DNA from: Gluconacetobacter aggeris
Lineage (GTDB): Bacteria; Pseudomonadota; Alphaproteobacteria; Acetobacterales; Acetobacteraceae
NCBI RefSeq assembly: GCF_014174395.1
Contig: NZ_JABEQD010000019.1
Coordinates: forward strand, 1 to 51,761
DNA: 51,761 bases
Direction: 5' to 3'
Part shown: piece by piece, positions 1 through 8,290 of the stretch
How positions within the stretch are numbered: position 1 is the first letter of the stretch
Layout: every line of letters starts with the position of its first letter
The notes under the pieces: model-generated
Told to the model about the DNA's origin: nothing
Database searches by the model: none
The model's input: only the letters and a program-made list of their open reading frames with translations
Position numbers and translations under genes: made by a program

Positions 1-211
1 CGGCGAAGCGTCGCCGCCAGGTCGTGACCGTCACGCGGGTGACGCCGAGCCGCTTTGCGATCGCCAGGTTGCTGATGCCTTGGGCCGCCAACAACACGAT
101 CTCGGCCCGCATGGCATCAGCGCGGGACACCTTGCGTCGCCGCAGCCGCGACGCAAGCTCGGCCGCCTCAGCTTCCGACACATCGATTGCAACCGCCCTT
201 GGTGTCGCCAC
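1..211 (-). CDS. IS630-family transposase, N-terminal part (cut by window)
   Basis: The first 70 residues of a transposase are present; the rest lies left of the window. The segment is a helix-turn-helix domain of the type found at the start of IS630-family transposases: charged residues at about 14-30, then a recognition region at about 38-67 containing AAQGISNLAIAKRLGVTR and ending in TTWRRRFA. The DDE catalytic domain would follow outside the window. I chose the GTG at 211 because it has an AGGAGG ribosome binding site about 7 bases upstream; an ATG at 231 is in a different frame. The gene is intact as far as it can be followed, so the element may still be active. Confidence 0.75.
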   Translation of the reverse strand, partial: MATPRAVAIDVSEAEAAELASRLRRRKVSRADAMRAEIVLLAAQGISNLAIAKRLGVTRVTVTTWRRRFA

Positions 212-293
212 GTCCCCGCCTCCTGCGCCATGAGGAACCCAGTGAATCACAGTCACATCCAAGTGACTAGTTATTTCTCGGCCAGGACACTAG
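1..293 (-). mobile_element. End of an IS630-family insertion sequence, cut by the window edge
   Basis: The window opens inside an insertion sequence whose transposase reads leftward. The outer end probably lies at the CTAG at 290-293, because IS630/Tc1-type elements insert at TA and the capsule ABC ATPase gene runs exactly up to that point. A perfect 6-bp inverted repeat (AGTCAC ... GTGACT, 251-268) lies between the transposase start and the presumed end. The other end is outside the window, so terminal repeats cannot be compared and the boundary is inferred. Confidence 0.6.
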
Positions 294-937
294 AAGTTAT
301 TATACATATCAATGCCTTCCTGCACACTCGCGCAGATGGTCATCTTGCCATCCCGCAAAACCATGCTGTGGTCGCAGGTTTCCTTTATAAAATCCATGCT
401 ATGGGAAACAATCACGAGCGAGCGATCCGAGCGCTTTTCAAAAAGTTCATGCCGGCACCGTTGCGCAAAACGAGCGTCCCCGACCATAACGACTTCGTCA
501 ATGAGATAGCATTCGAACTCGATCGCGATGGACAGGGCGAATGCAAGACGAGCGCGCATGCCTGACGAGTAGTTCTTGACCGGCTCTCGGAGTTGGTGAC
601 CCAGTTCCGCGAAATCGTCTACGAAGCGGCGCATCTCCTCATAATTGCGACTGTAGATGCGCGCGATGAAGCGCAAGTTATCCAATCCGCTAAGACTGCC
701 CTGGAACGCCCCAGAAAATCCAATGGGCCAGGAGATGGACATGTCCCGTTCGACCTGCCCCGATGTGGGTAGGTCGACACCACCAATGATGCGAAGCAGC
801 GTCGATTTGCCCGCGCCATTATGCCCGAGTACACCCCATTTCTCGCCGCGCTGAACTTCACAGTTTACACCGTTCAGGACACGCCGTACGCCCGAGGGTG
901 TATGGAACTCCTTGACGATATCAGCACACTTTATCAT
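290..937 (-). CDS. ctrD: Capsular polysaccharide ABC exporter, ATP-binding subunit (CtrD/KpsT/BexA type)
   Basis: This is the cytoplasmic ATPase that powers export of a lipid-linked capsular polysaccharide through the ABC-2 permease encoded just upstream. The 215 residues are one nucleotide-binding domain: Walker A GHNGAGKST at 38-46, Q-loop near Q79, signature NYSSGMRARL at 122-131, Walker B CYLIDE at 143-148 and a switch histidine in IVSHSMD. Length is normal for the KpsT family (about 215-220). It starts 12 bp after the permease gene, consistent with one transcript. The TAG stop coincides with the presumed end of the IS630 element, so the last residues may have been replaced by the insertion. 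Base composition is more AT-rich than in the core genes further right. Confidence 0.9.
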   Translation of the reverse strand: MIKCADIVKEFHTPSGVRRVLNGVNCEVQRGEKWGVLGHNGAGKSTLLRIIGGVDLPTSGQVERDMSISWPIGFSGAFQGSLSGLDNLRFIARIYSRNYEEMRRFVDDFAELGHQLREPVKNYSSGMRARLAFALSIAIEFECYLIDEVVMVGDARFAQRCRHELFEKRSDRSLVIVSHSMDFIKETCDHSMVLRDGKMTICASVQEGIDMYNNF

Positions 938-949
938 GCCTTTTTAATT

Positions 950-1756
950 CTATCCCGTGATTTCTAGATGTTTTCTAACGTCGGCTGTTAGAATAATACC
1001 GACGAGCAGTAATAGACCGGTCATCCACGTATCATAGAAAAGATCGTAACGAACGCTGGCCTCTAGACCGAATTGCCCCCCCCGCATCATCTCCATGTTG
1101 TTGGCCATAGGGGAAAGCATCAGTATCCATTGATATCGGAGAGGAAGCCAAGTCACCATGATGAATGCGCCCGAAAACGGGAGCGACAGATAGGAAATGA
1201 CGGATACAAATTTTTCGACAAGATCGGACATCTCGCTGAGGGAGGCTGCTAGCAAAGCGGTAGCAAAGGAGAAAAAACACTGATAGATCAATGCCAATAC
1301 AATAAGACTCCAGTCCTGTGGCGGCTGCATGTAACCGAGAATAATAGCGCCGAACATCACAAGTAGGCCCGCCATGACTGTTCCTATGATTTCAAGGAAT
1401 GAACGAGCGGTGATGATGTCAAAAGGTGTTACTTGCCGGTGAAAGAGTAGGCTGCCGTTGGCTTCATACGCCTTGATGGCCCGTGCCATACAATGGCGCC
1501 ACATGGTCAGGGGAACATATCCCGTTACGACCATCGCCGTCATGGCCAGGCCATGTTCCCGAGCAGGTCGGATGGCTGTCCATACGATCGCGACACCTGC
1601 GCAGAAAAGGATAGGCTCACCGATTACCCAAAGAAAACCTAAATTGTCGCGCCCATAGCGGGTGTGAAGTTCCCGAAGGATAAGTGCGTGGATGACCTTG
1701 TACTGAAGAAAAAAATTGGAAAAGAGCGTATCATGTCGCTTTATTTGTCGCGTCAT
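950..1756 (-). CDS. ctrC: Capsular polysaccharide ABC exporter, membrane permease (CtrC/KpsM/BexB type)
   Basis: ABC-2 type permease of 268 residues that forms the inner-membrane channel for capsule polysaccharide, partnering the ATPase downstream. Six hydrophobic segments are visible, beginning at about 40-65 (FLWVIGEPILFCAGVAIVW) and ending at about 240-260 (WMTGLLLLVGIILTA). The conserved cytoplasmic N-terminal stretch LILRELHTRYGRDNLGFLW is typical of KpsM/BexB. The start ATG overlaps the stop of the preceding ctrB-like gene by four bases (ATGA), indicating translational coupling. Confidence 0.9.
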   Translation of the reverse strand: MTRQIKRHDTLFSNFFLQYKVIHALILRELHTRYGRDNLGFLWVIGEPILFCAGVAIVWTAIRPAREHGLAMTAMVVTGYVPLTMWRHCMARAIKAYEANGSLLFHRQVTPFDIITARSFLEIIGTVMAGLLVMFGAIILGYMQPPQDWSLIVLALIYQCFFSFATALLAASLSEMSDLVEKFVSVISYLSLPFSGAFIMVTWLPLRYQWILMLSPMANNMEMMRGGQFGLEASVRYDLFYDTWMTGLLLLVGIILTADVRKHLEITG

Positions 1757-2952
1757 GTGATTCGGTGCTCCCTTGCTCCTGCGATGAGAAGCCGCCCCAT
1801 GACATAAACACCATAGAAACAGAGGATAGAAATCGCCATCATCTTGATCGTAACCGGATAGGCGGGATAATCGGGCCTGTTGGGTTGCGTCACCTCCTCA
1901 AGGAATACCATCTGATGATCCGCCCGGGCTTTGGCGCTCTGTAGCGCTGCAACTTCGGAGGCTAAAACTTGCTGGAGAATCTGTCGCTGGATGGTCAGAC
2001 TATCGAACTCGGTCAGTTGCGGTACCAGCGAACGTGTATCACCGGTCAGGCGAGCGGAGGCGGCGACCAACTCCTTACGCAGATTCTCGATCTGCTTCTG
2101 ATACACCGCGATAGACGGACTGTCCGGCGAAGTCTCGAGAGTCTGGTCCAAGCGCATCTGCGTGGCGGTGAGCAGCGATTGCAGCGCGTATTGCGTGGAA
2201 ACAAGCGGTAAACTCTGTCTTTCCGGGTCGATCATCGCACTTGTATTGCGAAACGAGGCGAGGCGAGTTTGCAGGTCGCGGATCTGGCTCAGAGTTTCGT
2301 TCACTTCCTTCTGAGCTGCGTCAACCAAGTTTGCACGCTGTCGACGGTTGATGTCGTTTATAAGTTGTTCTGCGGCGACGATGAGTGACTTTGCGATTCG
2401 TTGTGAATCGCCCGCGTCGAAGGTCCGGACCGTGAGAACAGACAAAGATGTGTCTGAGTCGATCTGCGCCTTAACGTGATTCTTGTAATATTTATAGAAA
2501 CTTTCCAAATTCTTTCGTGAATACCAGTTGGGGAAACGGGACAGGAAATCTGCGCCCGGCCTCGAGAAGACTTGGGCAAGATTGTCATTGTGGAGCAGGA
2601 GCAGCATCGCATCGCGCGAGACCAAGTAATCTTGCACAGCGAAGGTATCGTCGCTAGCGACGGATTCGCCTGCGCCGCCTGCACCGCCCTGCATCATCAT
2701 CGTCAAGGGCATACTGCCCGCACTATGCTCGCCGCGCACCATGAAATGGGCTTCGGAAATATATTGCGGGGTGGCGATAAGGGTCAGATAGACAAGCAGT
2801 AAAATATTGGGCACGATAACTGTGAAGAAAAGCCCTAATCCGATCTTGTTTCTTACAAAAGCCACGCTGACCGCAAACGGCGTGGTTGCGTTGGCCGACT
2901 GGGGTCTGCGTGCCAACACTAATGAAGGGTGTTCCTGAAACTCATCTGACAT
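1753..2952 (-). CDS. ctrB: Capsule export inner-membrane/periplasmic adaptor (CtrB/KpsE/BexC type)
   Basis: Polysaccharide co-polymerase family adaptor (399 residues) thought to bridge the inner-membrane ABC exporter and the outer-membrane OPX protein. The architecture is characteristic: a transmembrane helix near residues 40-58 (LFFTVIVPNILLLVYLTLI), a periplasmic domain with long alpha-helical, probably coiled-coil stretches around 190-340 (many Q, L, R and E), and a C-terminal transmembrane helix (MMAISILCFYGVYVMGRLLI). The ATG at 2952 is preferred because a GGAGCAGGAAAG ribosome binding site precedes it; an in-frame TTG 27 bases upstream lies inside that site. It follows the OPX gene after 77 bp. 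Confidence 0.87.
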   Translation of the reverse strand: MSDEFQEHPSLVLARRPQSANATTPFAVSVAFVRNKIGLGLFFTVIVPNILLLVYLTLIATPQYISEAHFMVRGEHSAGSMPLTMMMQGGAGGAGESVASDDTFAVQDYLVSRDAMLLLLHNDNLAQVFSRPGADFLSRFPNWYSRKNLESFYKYYKNHVKAQIDSDTSLSVLTVRTFDAGDSQRIAKSLIVAAEQLINDINRRQRANLVDAAQKEVNETLSQIRDLQTRLASFRNTSAMIDPERQSLPLVSTQYALQSLLTATQMRLDQTLETSPDSPSIAVYQKQIENLRKELVAASARLTGDTRSLVPQLTEFDSLTIQRQILQQVLASEVAALQSAKARADHQMVFLEEVTQPNRPDYPAYPVTIKMMAISILCFYGVYVMGRLLIAGAREHRIT

Positions 2953-3029
2953 CGAAAGACTTTCCTGCTCCAACCTCAATCGAAAAACTGCACGTATCCC
3001 GTTTGGTTGCGGGCATCTTGGCTTATGCG

Positions 3030-4328
3030 TTAACGTGCCACCATATAGCCCGCCGTAATGCCCGGTTGGACGATTGTGCTGATAAGGGCGAATAGCTTGT
3101 AGAAATTATTCGCCTTGGCGTTGGAGTAGTACAGCATGTCCTTGTCTCTCATGGCGAAATGCTGCCCCAGGAAATAGTTGCCGGGATTCATCATGTCGAT
3201 CTGATACACGATCGGCGTGACCGGCTTGCCTTCGGCCACGGGTAGGCCCAGCCGCCGAACAACGTTGTTATCTTCGTAGCGCAAAAGAAAAATGCCATTG
3301 GGATCGGATTGTTGGTCCAGCGGGCCTCCCGTCCTGGCGATGGCTTCGGACAAGGAGAGTTCCGGTACCGTAAACGGAACCTCCGACACCTTGCCAGTGG
3401 CACCGAAGACGGTGAAGGTTCTGGGTTTGTAAATGACTTCGATCCGGTCGCCGGGATGAACGGCAATATTCTGCGACGGGTCGTTTTCCGGAACGCTCAT
3501 CGCCACGCGCGCCACATGGTTGCCGCGCGTCAGTTGAATGACTGAATCCTCCGGCGGATGGGGGCTACCCTGTGCCAGGGCGATGACATCCATAAGGCGC
3601 TCGCGCGTGGGGGTGAGGAGTACGCGCCCAGGACGTGTGACGTTACCATAGACGATCGCGGAGTTGGTTACGCTCTGGACGACACGCACGATGACCTGCG
3701 GCGCCTGCGATTTCCGTGCCAGGGCCTGGCGTACCATCGCGGCGGCCTGATCCACCGTTCGCCCGGCTACATGAAGCGTGCCTGCGTAGGGGACGACGAC
3801 CGTCCCGTCAGCACTGACGTTCAGCGGCGGCAGATTGCTGAGCATGGCCTTGGCGCCCTGAGGGTCCTGCCCGGCGCCGCCGGACGACAGAATGCTGCCC
3901 GTGCTCTGGGTGGTTGCAGAGCCGCCCGCCATGGCGGCGGCCATCGACGTGCCGCTGGCGTTGCCGCCTCCGCCGCCGAACACGCCGTTGCCGATCTCGT
4001 AAATCGAAACCTGGATCGTATCGCCTGGACCGATCATGTCGTTGGTCGTCGGCCGGTCGGTCACCTTGTCGAGAGTGGAGAGCGGGGTTGGCGAATCACC
4101 GGCAAGAATTGTCAGGAGGTCGGAGCTGATCTGTACGAGGCCGAACCCCAGCGTGTTTTTCTTCGGGTCTTTTTGTGCGCTAATAAACTGTGATTCCGTG
4201 GGGCCGCTGCTGGGCAGGGAACTACAGCCTGACAAGAAGAGCAGGCCGCTCACCAGCACGCCGGACATCTGCGCTGCCATACGGTATTTGGCGGTGCCAG
4301 TGCGTAAGCGAGAGTGTTGGGGAATCAT
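3030..4328 (-). CDS. ctrA: Outer-membrane polysaccharide export lipoprotein (CtrA/BexD/Wza-type OPX)
   Basis: Outer-membrane polysaccharide export protein that would form the exit channel for the capsule. From the chosen ATG it has 432 residues with a lipoprotein signal ending in FLSGC (Cys35), followed by the polysaccharide-export domain (IGPGDTIQVSIYEIG, then VSADGTVVVPYAGTLHVAGRT) and SLBB-like repeats in the second half (RPGRVLLTPTRERLMDVIALA; VHPGDRIEVIYKPRTFTVFG). A Gly/Ala/Ser-rich insertion lies at about 120-165. Start choice is uncertain: the ATG at 4280 would give a more typical 19-residue signal, and neither has a clear ribosome binding site. It is first in the four-gene order ctrA-ctrB-ctrC-ctrD. 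Confidence 0.87.
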   Translation of the reverse strand: MIPQHSRLRTGTAKYRMAAQMSGVLVSGLLFLSGCSSLPSSGPTESQFISAQKDPKKNTLGFGLVQISSDLLTILAGDSPTPLSTLDKVTDRPTTNDMIGPGDTIQVSIYEIGNGVFGGGGGNASGTSMAAAMAGGSATTQSTGSILSSGGAGQDPQGAKAMLSNLPPLNVSADGTVVVPYAGTLHVAGRTVDQAAAMVRQALARKSQAPQVIVRVVQSVTNSAIVYGNVTRPGRVLLTPTRERLMDVIALAQGSPHPPEDSVIQLTRGNHVARVAMSVPENDPSQNIAVHPGDRIEVIYKPRTFTVFGATGKVSEVPFTVPELSLSEAIARTGGPLDQQSDPNGIFLLRYEDNNVVRRLGLPVAEGKPVTPIVYQIDMMNPGNYFLGQHFAMRDKDMLYYSNAKANNFYKLFALISTIVQPGITAGYMVAR

Positions 4329-4384
4329 ATGAACCACGCGACATACCACCAAGAAAAATCCGTCTCTGGTCAGATTGCCAACGC

Positions 4385-4413
4385 TCTATGTCAAAGGTTG
4401 GACAGATTGACAA
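4385..4413 (-). promoter_or_regulatory. Candidate sigma-70 promoter of the capsule export operon
   Basis: On the minus strand TTGTCA and CATAGA are separated by 17 bases, upstream of the OPX gene, giving a leader of about 50 bases. It is inferred from sequence resemblance only. A second TTGACA lies just downstream, but nothing resembling a -10 follows it at the right distance. Confidence 0.4.
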
Positions 4414-4486
4414 GAAAACGCCCGGCCACCCATCGCTGCTGCCGCAGGCCAGTCGGGGGCTAGGGCAGGGCCCCGATCCCGCGCTC

Positions 4487-5281
4487 TCAATCCCGGAAAT
4501 CCACAGCGACCGGGACGTGATCGGACGTGGTGGGCCAGTCGCGTGCGTCACGCAGTACTGTCATGCCGGCCAGATGATCCGTCAGATCGGCTGTGATCCA
4601 GACATGGTCCAGGCGGCGTCCACGGTTGGAGGCCTTCCAGTCGCGGTTGCGGTAGGACCACCATGTGTACAGCTTTTCATCCGCCGGCACGAAATGCCGC
4701 ATGGCGTCGACGAAGCCGTTTTCCTGCCAGGCCAGTAGCCGTGTGGTTTCGGGTGGTGTGTGGCTGACGACGGTCAGCAATTGTTTGTGGCTCCAGACAT
4801 CCTGTTCCAGCGGCGCGATGTTCAGGTCGCCGACCAGGATGGTGCGGCGGTTGGTGCGGCCGGCGAACCAGGCGGTGGCTTCGTCCACGAATGCCAGTTT
4901 GTGCGCGAATTTGGGATTGGCCTCGGGGTCGGGAATGTCGCCGCCGGCGGGGATGTAGAAATTATGCAGTTCGACCGCTTCGCCGTCGAGGTAGAACGAC
5001 GCCGCGATGTGGCGGCAATCGCCGCGCCCGCACCAGTCCGGCGTGTCATCGAGCGAGGTCAGCGCCACGCGCGACAAGATCGCGACGCCGTTATAGGCTT
5101 TCATGCCGCGATAGAGCGTGTGGGTGTACCCCAGTTCGCGGATCGCATCGGCAGGGAACAGGTCGTCCGGGACCTTGGTTTCCTGCAGGCAGATGATGTC
5201 CGGTCGAAGATCCTCGCCCAATCGGGCAAGCAGGGGCAGCCGAAGGCGGAGCGAATTGATATTCCACGTCACGATGCGCAT
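4487..5281 (-). CDS. xthA: Exodeoxyribonuclease III (AP endonuclease)
   Basis: Base-excision repair enzyme that cuts DNA at abasic sites and removes 3' blocking groups. The 264 residues form one endonuclease/exonuclease/phosphatase domain with family motifs in order: RIVTWNINSLR at the N-terminus, CLQETKV (metal-binding Glu), LHNFYIPAG, VGDLNIAP (Asp and Asn of the active site), RLDHVWIT and the C-terminal TSDHVPV with the catalytic His. I chose the ATG at 5281 because it places MRIVTWN at the usual N-terminus. The reading frame stays open to 5449 with other possible starts, and none has a good ribosome binding site. Transcribed away from uvrC. Confidence 0.92.
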   Translation of the reverse strand: MRIVTWNINSLRLRLPLLARLGEDLRPDIICLQETKVPDDLFPADAIRELGYTHTLYRGMKAYNGVAILSRVALTSLDDTPDWCGRGDCRHIAASFYLDGEAVELHNFYIPAGGDIPDPEANPKFAHKLAFVDEATAWFAGRTNRRTILVGDLNIAPLEQDVWSHKQLLTVVSHTPPETTRLLAWQENGFVDAMRHFVPADEKLYTWWSYRNRDWKASNRGRRLDHVWITADLTDHLAGMTVLRDARDWPTTSDHVPVAVDFRD

Positions 5282-5460
5282 ATCAGTGGCATTGCCCATC
5301 ATGCGCCGGCTGGCAAGAGCGATTCCCGCCATCACGAACAAAACGGGATCGAATCGCGGGTGATCGGGTAGATGTTGCAGGCGCCGTGTGGTGGGCGGAA
5401 GCGATCCTCGGTTTTTTCGGCGGATTGCCTGGAGTTCATCGAACATCAAGGTCGTGTTGG

Positions 5461-5479
5461 GATAATTTTTATCATTATC
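5461..5479. promoter_or_regulatory. Fur-box-like palindrome
   Basis: GATAATTTTTATCATTATC matches 16 of 19 positions of the classical enterobacterial Fur box (GATAATGATAATCATTATC). It sits in the AT-rich core of the xthA/uvrC gap, 182 bp from xthA and 136 bp from uvrC. Chance is a real concern because any AT-rich patch resembles this motif, and many alphaproteobacterial Fur proteins prefer TTGCAA-type sites. Confidence 0.35.
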
Positions 5480-5575
5480 AGTGGGTTATTTTTCTGTGCT
5501 GTTTTTTTATGCAATCCAAGCCGGGGTCAGGAAAACTGCCCGCCCCACGATTCTGCCCGTGCCTGCTCCACAGAC

Positions 5576-5584
5576 TTATCCACA
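5576..5584 (+). other. Perfect DnaA-box sequence
   Basis: TTATCCACA matches the DnaA consensus TTATNCACA at all positions, 31 bp before the uvrC start. Two weaker 7-of-9 matches flank the AT-rich patch (5457-5465 on the minus strand, 5507-5515 on the plus strand). A single strong box is common by chance, so no function is claimed. Confidence 0.3.
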
Positions 5585-5614
5585 TGATCGGTGGATGAAT
5601 GAGGGGGCGGCCTG

Positions 5615-7495
5615 ATGGACGGCGACGTGACCGCCACCCCGCGCCTCCGGGGTGTCGAGGCGATTCAGCAGGCCCTTCAGACCATGCCGCTCTCGTCCGG
5701 CGTCTATCGCATGATCGGCGAGAAGGGGGAGGTGCTGTACGTCGGCAAGGCGCGGATTCTGAAGCGGCGGGTGACGTCCTACACCCAACTGGGCAAATTG
5801 CCCGAGCGGCTGCGGCGCATGGTGTCCGAGACGGTGGCGATGGAGATCGTCACCACGCATACCGAGGCCGAGGCGCTGCTGCTGGAAGCCAACTATATCA
5901 AGCGCATGAAGCCGCGCTTCAATATCCTGCTGCGCGACGACAAGAGCTATCCGTGGATCATGATGAGCGACGGAGACGCATTCCCGCAGATCGCGAAGCA
6001 TCGCGGCAAGCTGGTCAAGGGGGCGTCCTACTGGGGGCCGTTCGCCTCGGCCTGGGCGGTCAATCAGACGCTCAACCTGCTTCAGCGGGTGTTTCTGCTG
6101 CGGTCGTGCTCGGATGCGGTGTTCAACGCGCGGACCCGGCCATGCCTGCTCTTTCAGATCAAGCGCTGTTCGGCGCCGTGCGTCGGACGCATCGACCAGG
6201 CGGACTATGCCCATCTGGTGGAGCAGGCGCGGGCCTTTCTGTCCGGCCAGCGCAACGGCCTGCGCGATGAACTGGTGCGCGAGATGGAGGAGGCGGCGGC
6301 CAGCCTGGCGTTCGAGCGGGCTGCGACCATCCGCGACCGTATCCGGGGCTTTGCGGCGATGCAGGATTCGTCGGTGATCAACCCTGCGTCGCTGGAGGAT
6401 GCGGACATCGTGGCCATCGCCCAGGTGGCGGGTCAGTCCTGCATCCAGGTCTTCTTCATCCGTGGCGGCCGCAACAACGGCAATCGCGCCTTCTATCCCC
6501 TCCATGCGCGCGACGAGGCGCCGGGCGAGGTGCTGGGCGCGTTCCTGTCGCAATTCTATGATGACAAGCCGCCGCCGGCGCAGATCCTGCTGAATTGTGA
6601 GATCGCGGAACATGACCTGATGGCCGACGCGCTGGGCATCAAGCGCGGCCGGAAGGTCGAGATCCTGGTGCCGCAGCGAGGCGAGAAGCGCGCGGTCGTG
6701 GAGCACGCAGAGACGAACGCCCGCGAGGCGATGGAACGCAAGATGGCCGAAAGCACGGCCCAGGCGAAGCTGCTGGACGGGGTGGCCGAACTCTTCGGGC
6801 TGGATGCCGCGCCGCGACGGATCGAGATCTACGATAACAGCCATATCATGGGTGCCAACGCCTATGGCGTGATGGTGGTGGCGGGGCCGGAAGGGTTCGA
6901 CCGGCGGAGCTATCGCAAATTCGCGATTCGCGGGCCGATCACGCCGGGGGACGATTTTGCGATGATGCGCGAGGTGCTGGAACGGCGCTTCAGCCGGGCC
7001 CTGCGTGAGCGCGAGGCGGAGGGTGGCTCGGCCGACTGGCCGGATATCGTCCTGATCGATGGCGGGGCAGGCCAGTATTCGGCGGTGCGGGCGATCCTGG
7101 ACGAGCTTGGCGTGTCGGATGTAACGCTGGTAGCGATCGCCAAGGGGCCCGACCGGGATGCGGGGCGGGAATGGTTTCATGTGGCGGACCGCCCGGCCTT
7201 CCAGCTGCCGCCGCGCGACCCGGTGCTGTACTATCTGCAGCGGCTGCGTGACGAATCGCACCGTTTCGCCATTTCCACCCATCGCGCAGGGCGATCGAAG
7301 GCGCTGGTGAAGTCGGAACTGGACGAAATCCCCGGCGTCGGCGCGGCGCGCAAGCGTGCGCTGCTCAACCAGTTCGGCTCGGCGCGGGGCGTGCGCCAGG
7401 CGGGATTGGCCGAGTTGGAGGCGACGCCGGGGATCAACCGCGAGACCGCGCGCGTCGTCTACGGGCATTTCCATCCTGGTTGGAGCGGCGCATAG
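5615..7495 (+). CDS. uvrC: Excinuclease ABC subunit C
   Basis: Nuclease subunit of UvrABC nucleotide-excision repair, which makes the two incisions flanking a lesion. The 626 residues show the full domain order: GIY-YIG nuclease at about 26-105 (SSGVYRMIG, then LYVGKA), a cysteine-containing linker ([19 protein letters not shown]), the UvrB-binding UVR motif around 225-260 ([20 protein letters not shown]), the RNase H-like nuclease core ([33 protein letters not shown]) and C-terminal helix-hairpin-helix motifs ([30 protein letters not shown]). A GAGGGGG ribosome binding site precedes the ATG. First gene of the rightward group leading to moaE. Confidence 0.96.
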   Translation: MDGDVTATPRLRGVEAIQQALQTMPLSSGVYRMIGEKGEVLYVGKARILKRRVTSYTQLGKLPERLRRMVSETVAMEIVTTHTEAEALLLEANYIKRMKPRFNILLRDDKSYPWIMMSDGDAFPQIAKHRGKLVKGASYWGPFASAWAVNQTLNLLQRVFLLRSCSDAVFNARTRPCLLFQIKRCSAPCVGRIDQADYAHLVEQARAFLSGQRNGLRDELVREMEEAAASLAFERAATIRDRIRGFAAMQDSSVINPASLEDADIVAIAQVAGQSCIQVFFIRGGRNNGNRAFYPLHARDEAPGEVLGAFLSQFYDDKPPPAQILLNCEIAEHDLMADALGIKRGRKVEILVPQRGEKRAVVEHAETNAREAMERKMAESTAQAKLLDGVAELFGLDAAPRRIEIYDNSHIMGANAYGVMVVAGPEGFDRRSYRKFAIRGPITPGDDFAMMREVLERRFSRALREREAEGGSADWPDIVLIDGGAGQYSAVRAILDELGVSDVTLVAIAKGPDRDAGREWFHVADRPAFQLPPRDPVLYYLQRLRDESHRFAISTHRAGRSKALVKSELDEIPGVGAARKRALLNQFGSARGVRQAGLAELEATPGINRETARVVYGHFHPGWSGA

Positions 7496-7598
7496 CATAG
7501 CCCCGGGGTGATGGACGGCGAGATGTGAGCGATTTCTTCATCAGACCGGCGTGAAGTACCGTTCCTGTTCGCCGTGTCTTGCTGTACGCTACCTCCCG

Positions 7599-8195
7599 AT
7601 GTTGACCGACCTGCCCAATATCCTGACCCTGTCGCGGATTGGGGCGATTCCCGTCCTGGTCGCCCTTGTGGCGATGGGCAGCGCGATGACCGATTTCGCG
7701 GCGTGCCTGCTGTTTATCGCGGCTGCGATCACCGACTATCTGGACGGACGGCTTGCGCGCGCGCGCAAGCAATATTCGGAGCTCGGGCGGATGCTCGACC
7801 CTATCGCCGACAAGCTGCTGGTCGGTGCGTCGCTGATGATGCTGGCTGGCACCGGCCATCTGCCGTTCGGCGGGCTGTATCCCGCCATCATTATCCTGGC
7901 ACGGGAAATCCTGATCAGCGGGATGCGCGAATTCCTGGCCTCGACACGAGTCAGCCTGCCGGTGACGCGGCTGGCGAAGTGGAAAACCGGCATCCAGATG
8001 ACGGCGATCGGCTTCCTGCTGGCGGGAGACGGGACAGGGCGGCTGCTGCATATGCCATGGCTGCCGGTCGGCCTGATCGGGTCGATCCTGCTGTGGATTG
8101 CGGCGGTGCTGACGGTCGTGACCGGGTGGGGATATCTGGTGACCGCCATGCGGCATATCAGCCGGCATGATGGTGCGTCGAAAATCGCGTCTTGA
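7599..8195 (+). CDS. pgsA: CDP-diacylglycerol--glycerol-3-phosphate 3-phosphatidyltransferase
   Basis: Inner-membrane enzyme making phosphatidylglycerophosphate, the committed step to phosphatidylglycerol and cardiolipin. The 198-residue protein has the CDP-alcohol phosphotransferase signature DG-x2-AR-x8-G-x3-D-x3-D, visible from DGRLARA through ELGRMLDPIADK at about residues 48-72, and several hydrophobic helices. I chose the ATG at 7599 because MLTDLPNILTLSRIGAIP is the usual N-terminus; an in-frame GTG at 7551 would add 16 residues. The ribosome binding site is weak. It lies between uvrC and the moaDE pair, a common alphaproteobacterial order. Confidence 0.93.
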   Translation: MLTDLPNILTLSRIGAIPVLVALVAMGSAMTDFAACLLFIAAAITDYLDGRLARARKQYSELGRMLDPIADKLLVGASLMMLAGTGHLPFGGLYPAIIILAREILISGMREFLASTRVSLPVTRLAKWKTGIQMTAIGFLLAGDGTGRLLHMPWLPVGLIGSILLWIAAVLTVVTGWGYLVTAMRHISRHDGASKIAS

Positions 8196-8290
8196 TTGTA
8201 TCATCATATTTCATGCCACTTGTGGTTGTGGAGACGAATGGGCAGACTTCCAGTCGCTGGCGGAACAGGGCGCGGCGGAGGGGAATGATG

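Larger units (their letters stand above)
5282..5614. other. Divergent intergenic region between xthA and uvrC with an AT-rich core
   Basis: About 330 bp separate the two divergent genes. The centre (about 5457-5516) is strikingly AT-rich, roughly a quarter G+C by eye, inside GC-rich surroundings. It contains a 19-bp stretch resembling the classical Fur box and, closer to uvrC, a perfect DnaA-box sequence. I see no convincing gene in it beyond a possible N-terminal extension of xthA up to 5446, and no clear RNA gene. Confidence 0.6.

Noticed and set aside
5302-5449. N-terminal extension of XthA to 5446 or 5449
   Set aside because: The extra 55 residues have no counterpart in the family and no ribosome binding site; the canonical start at MRIVTWN was kept.
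5576-7498. Long open frame antisense to uvrC (about 640 codons)
   Set aside because: It mirrors uvrC codon positions, as is common in GC-rich DNA; the translation is Arg/Pro/His-rich without domain features, while uvrC is unmistakable.
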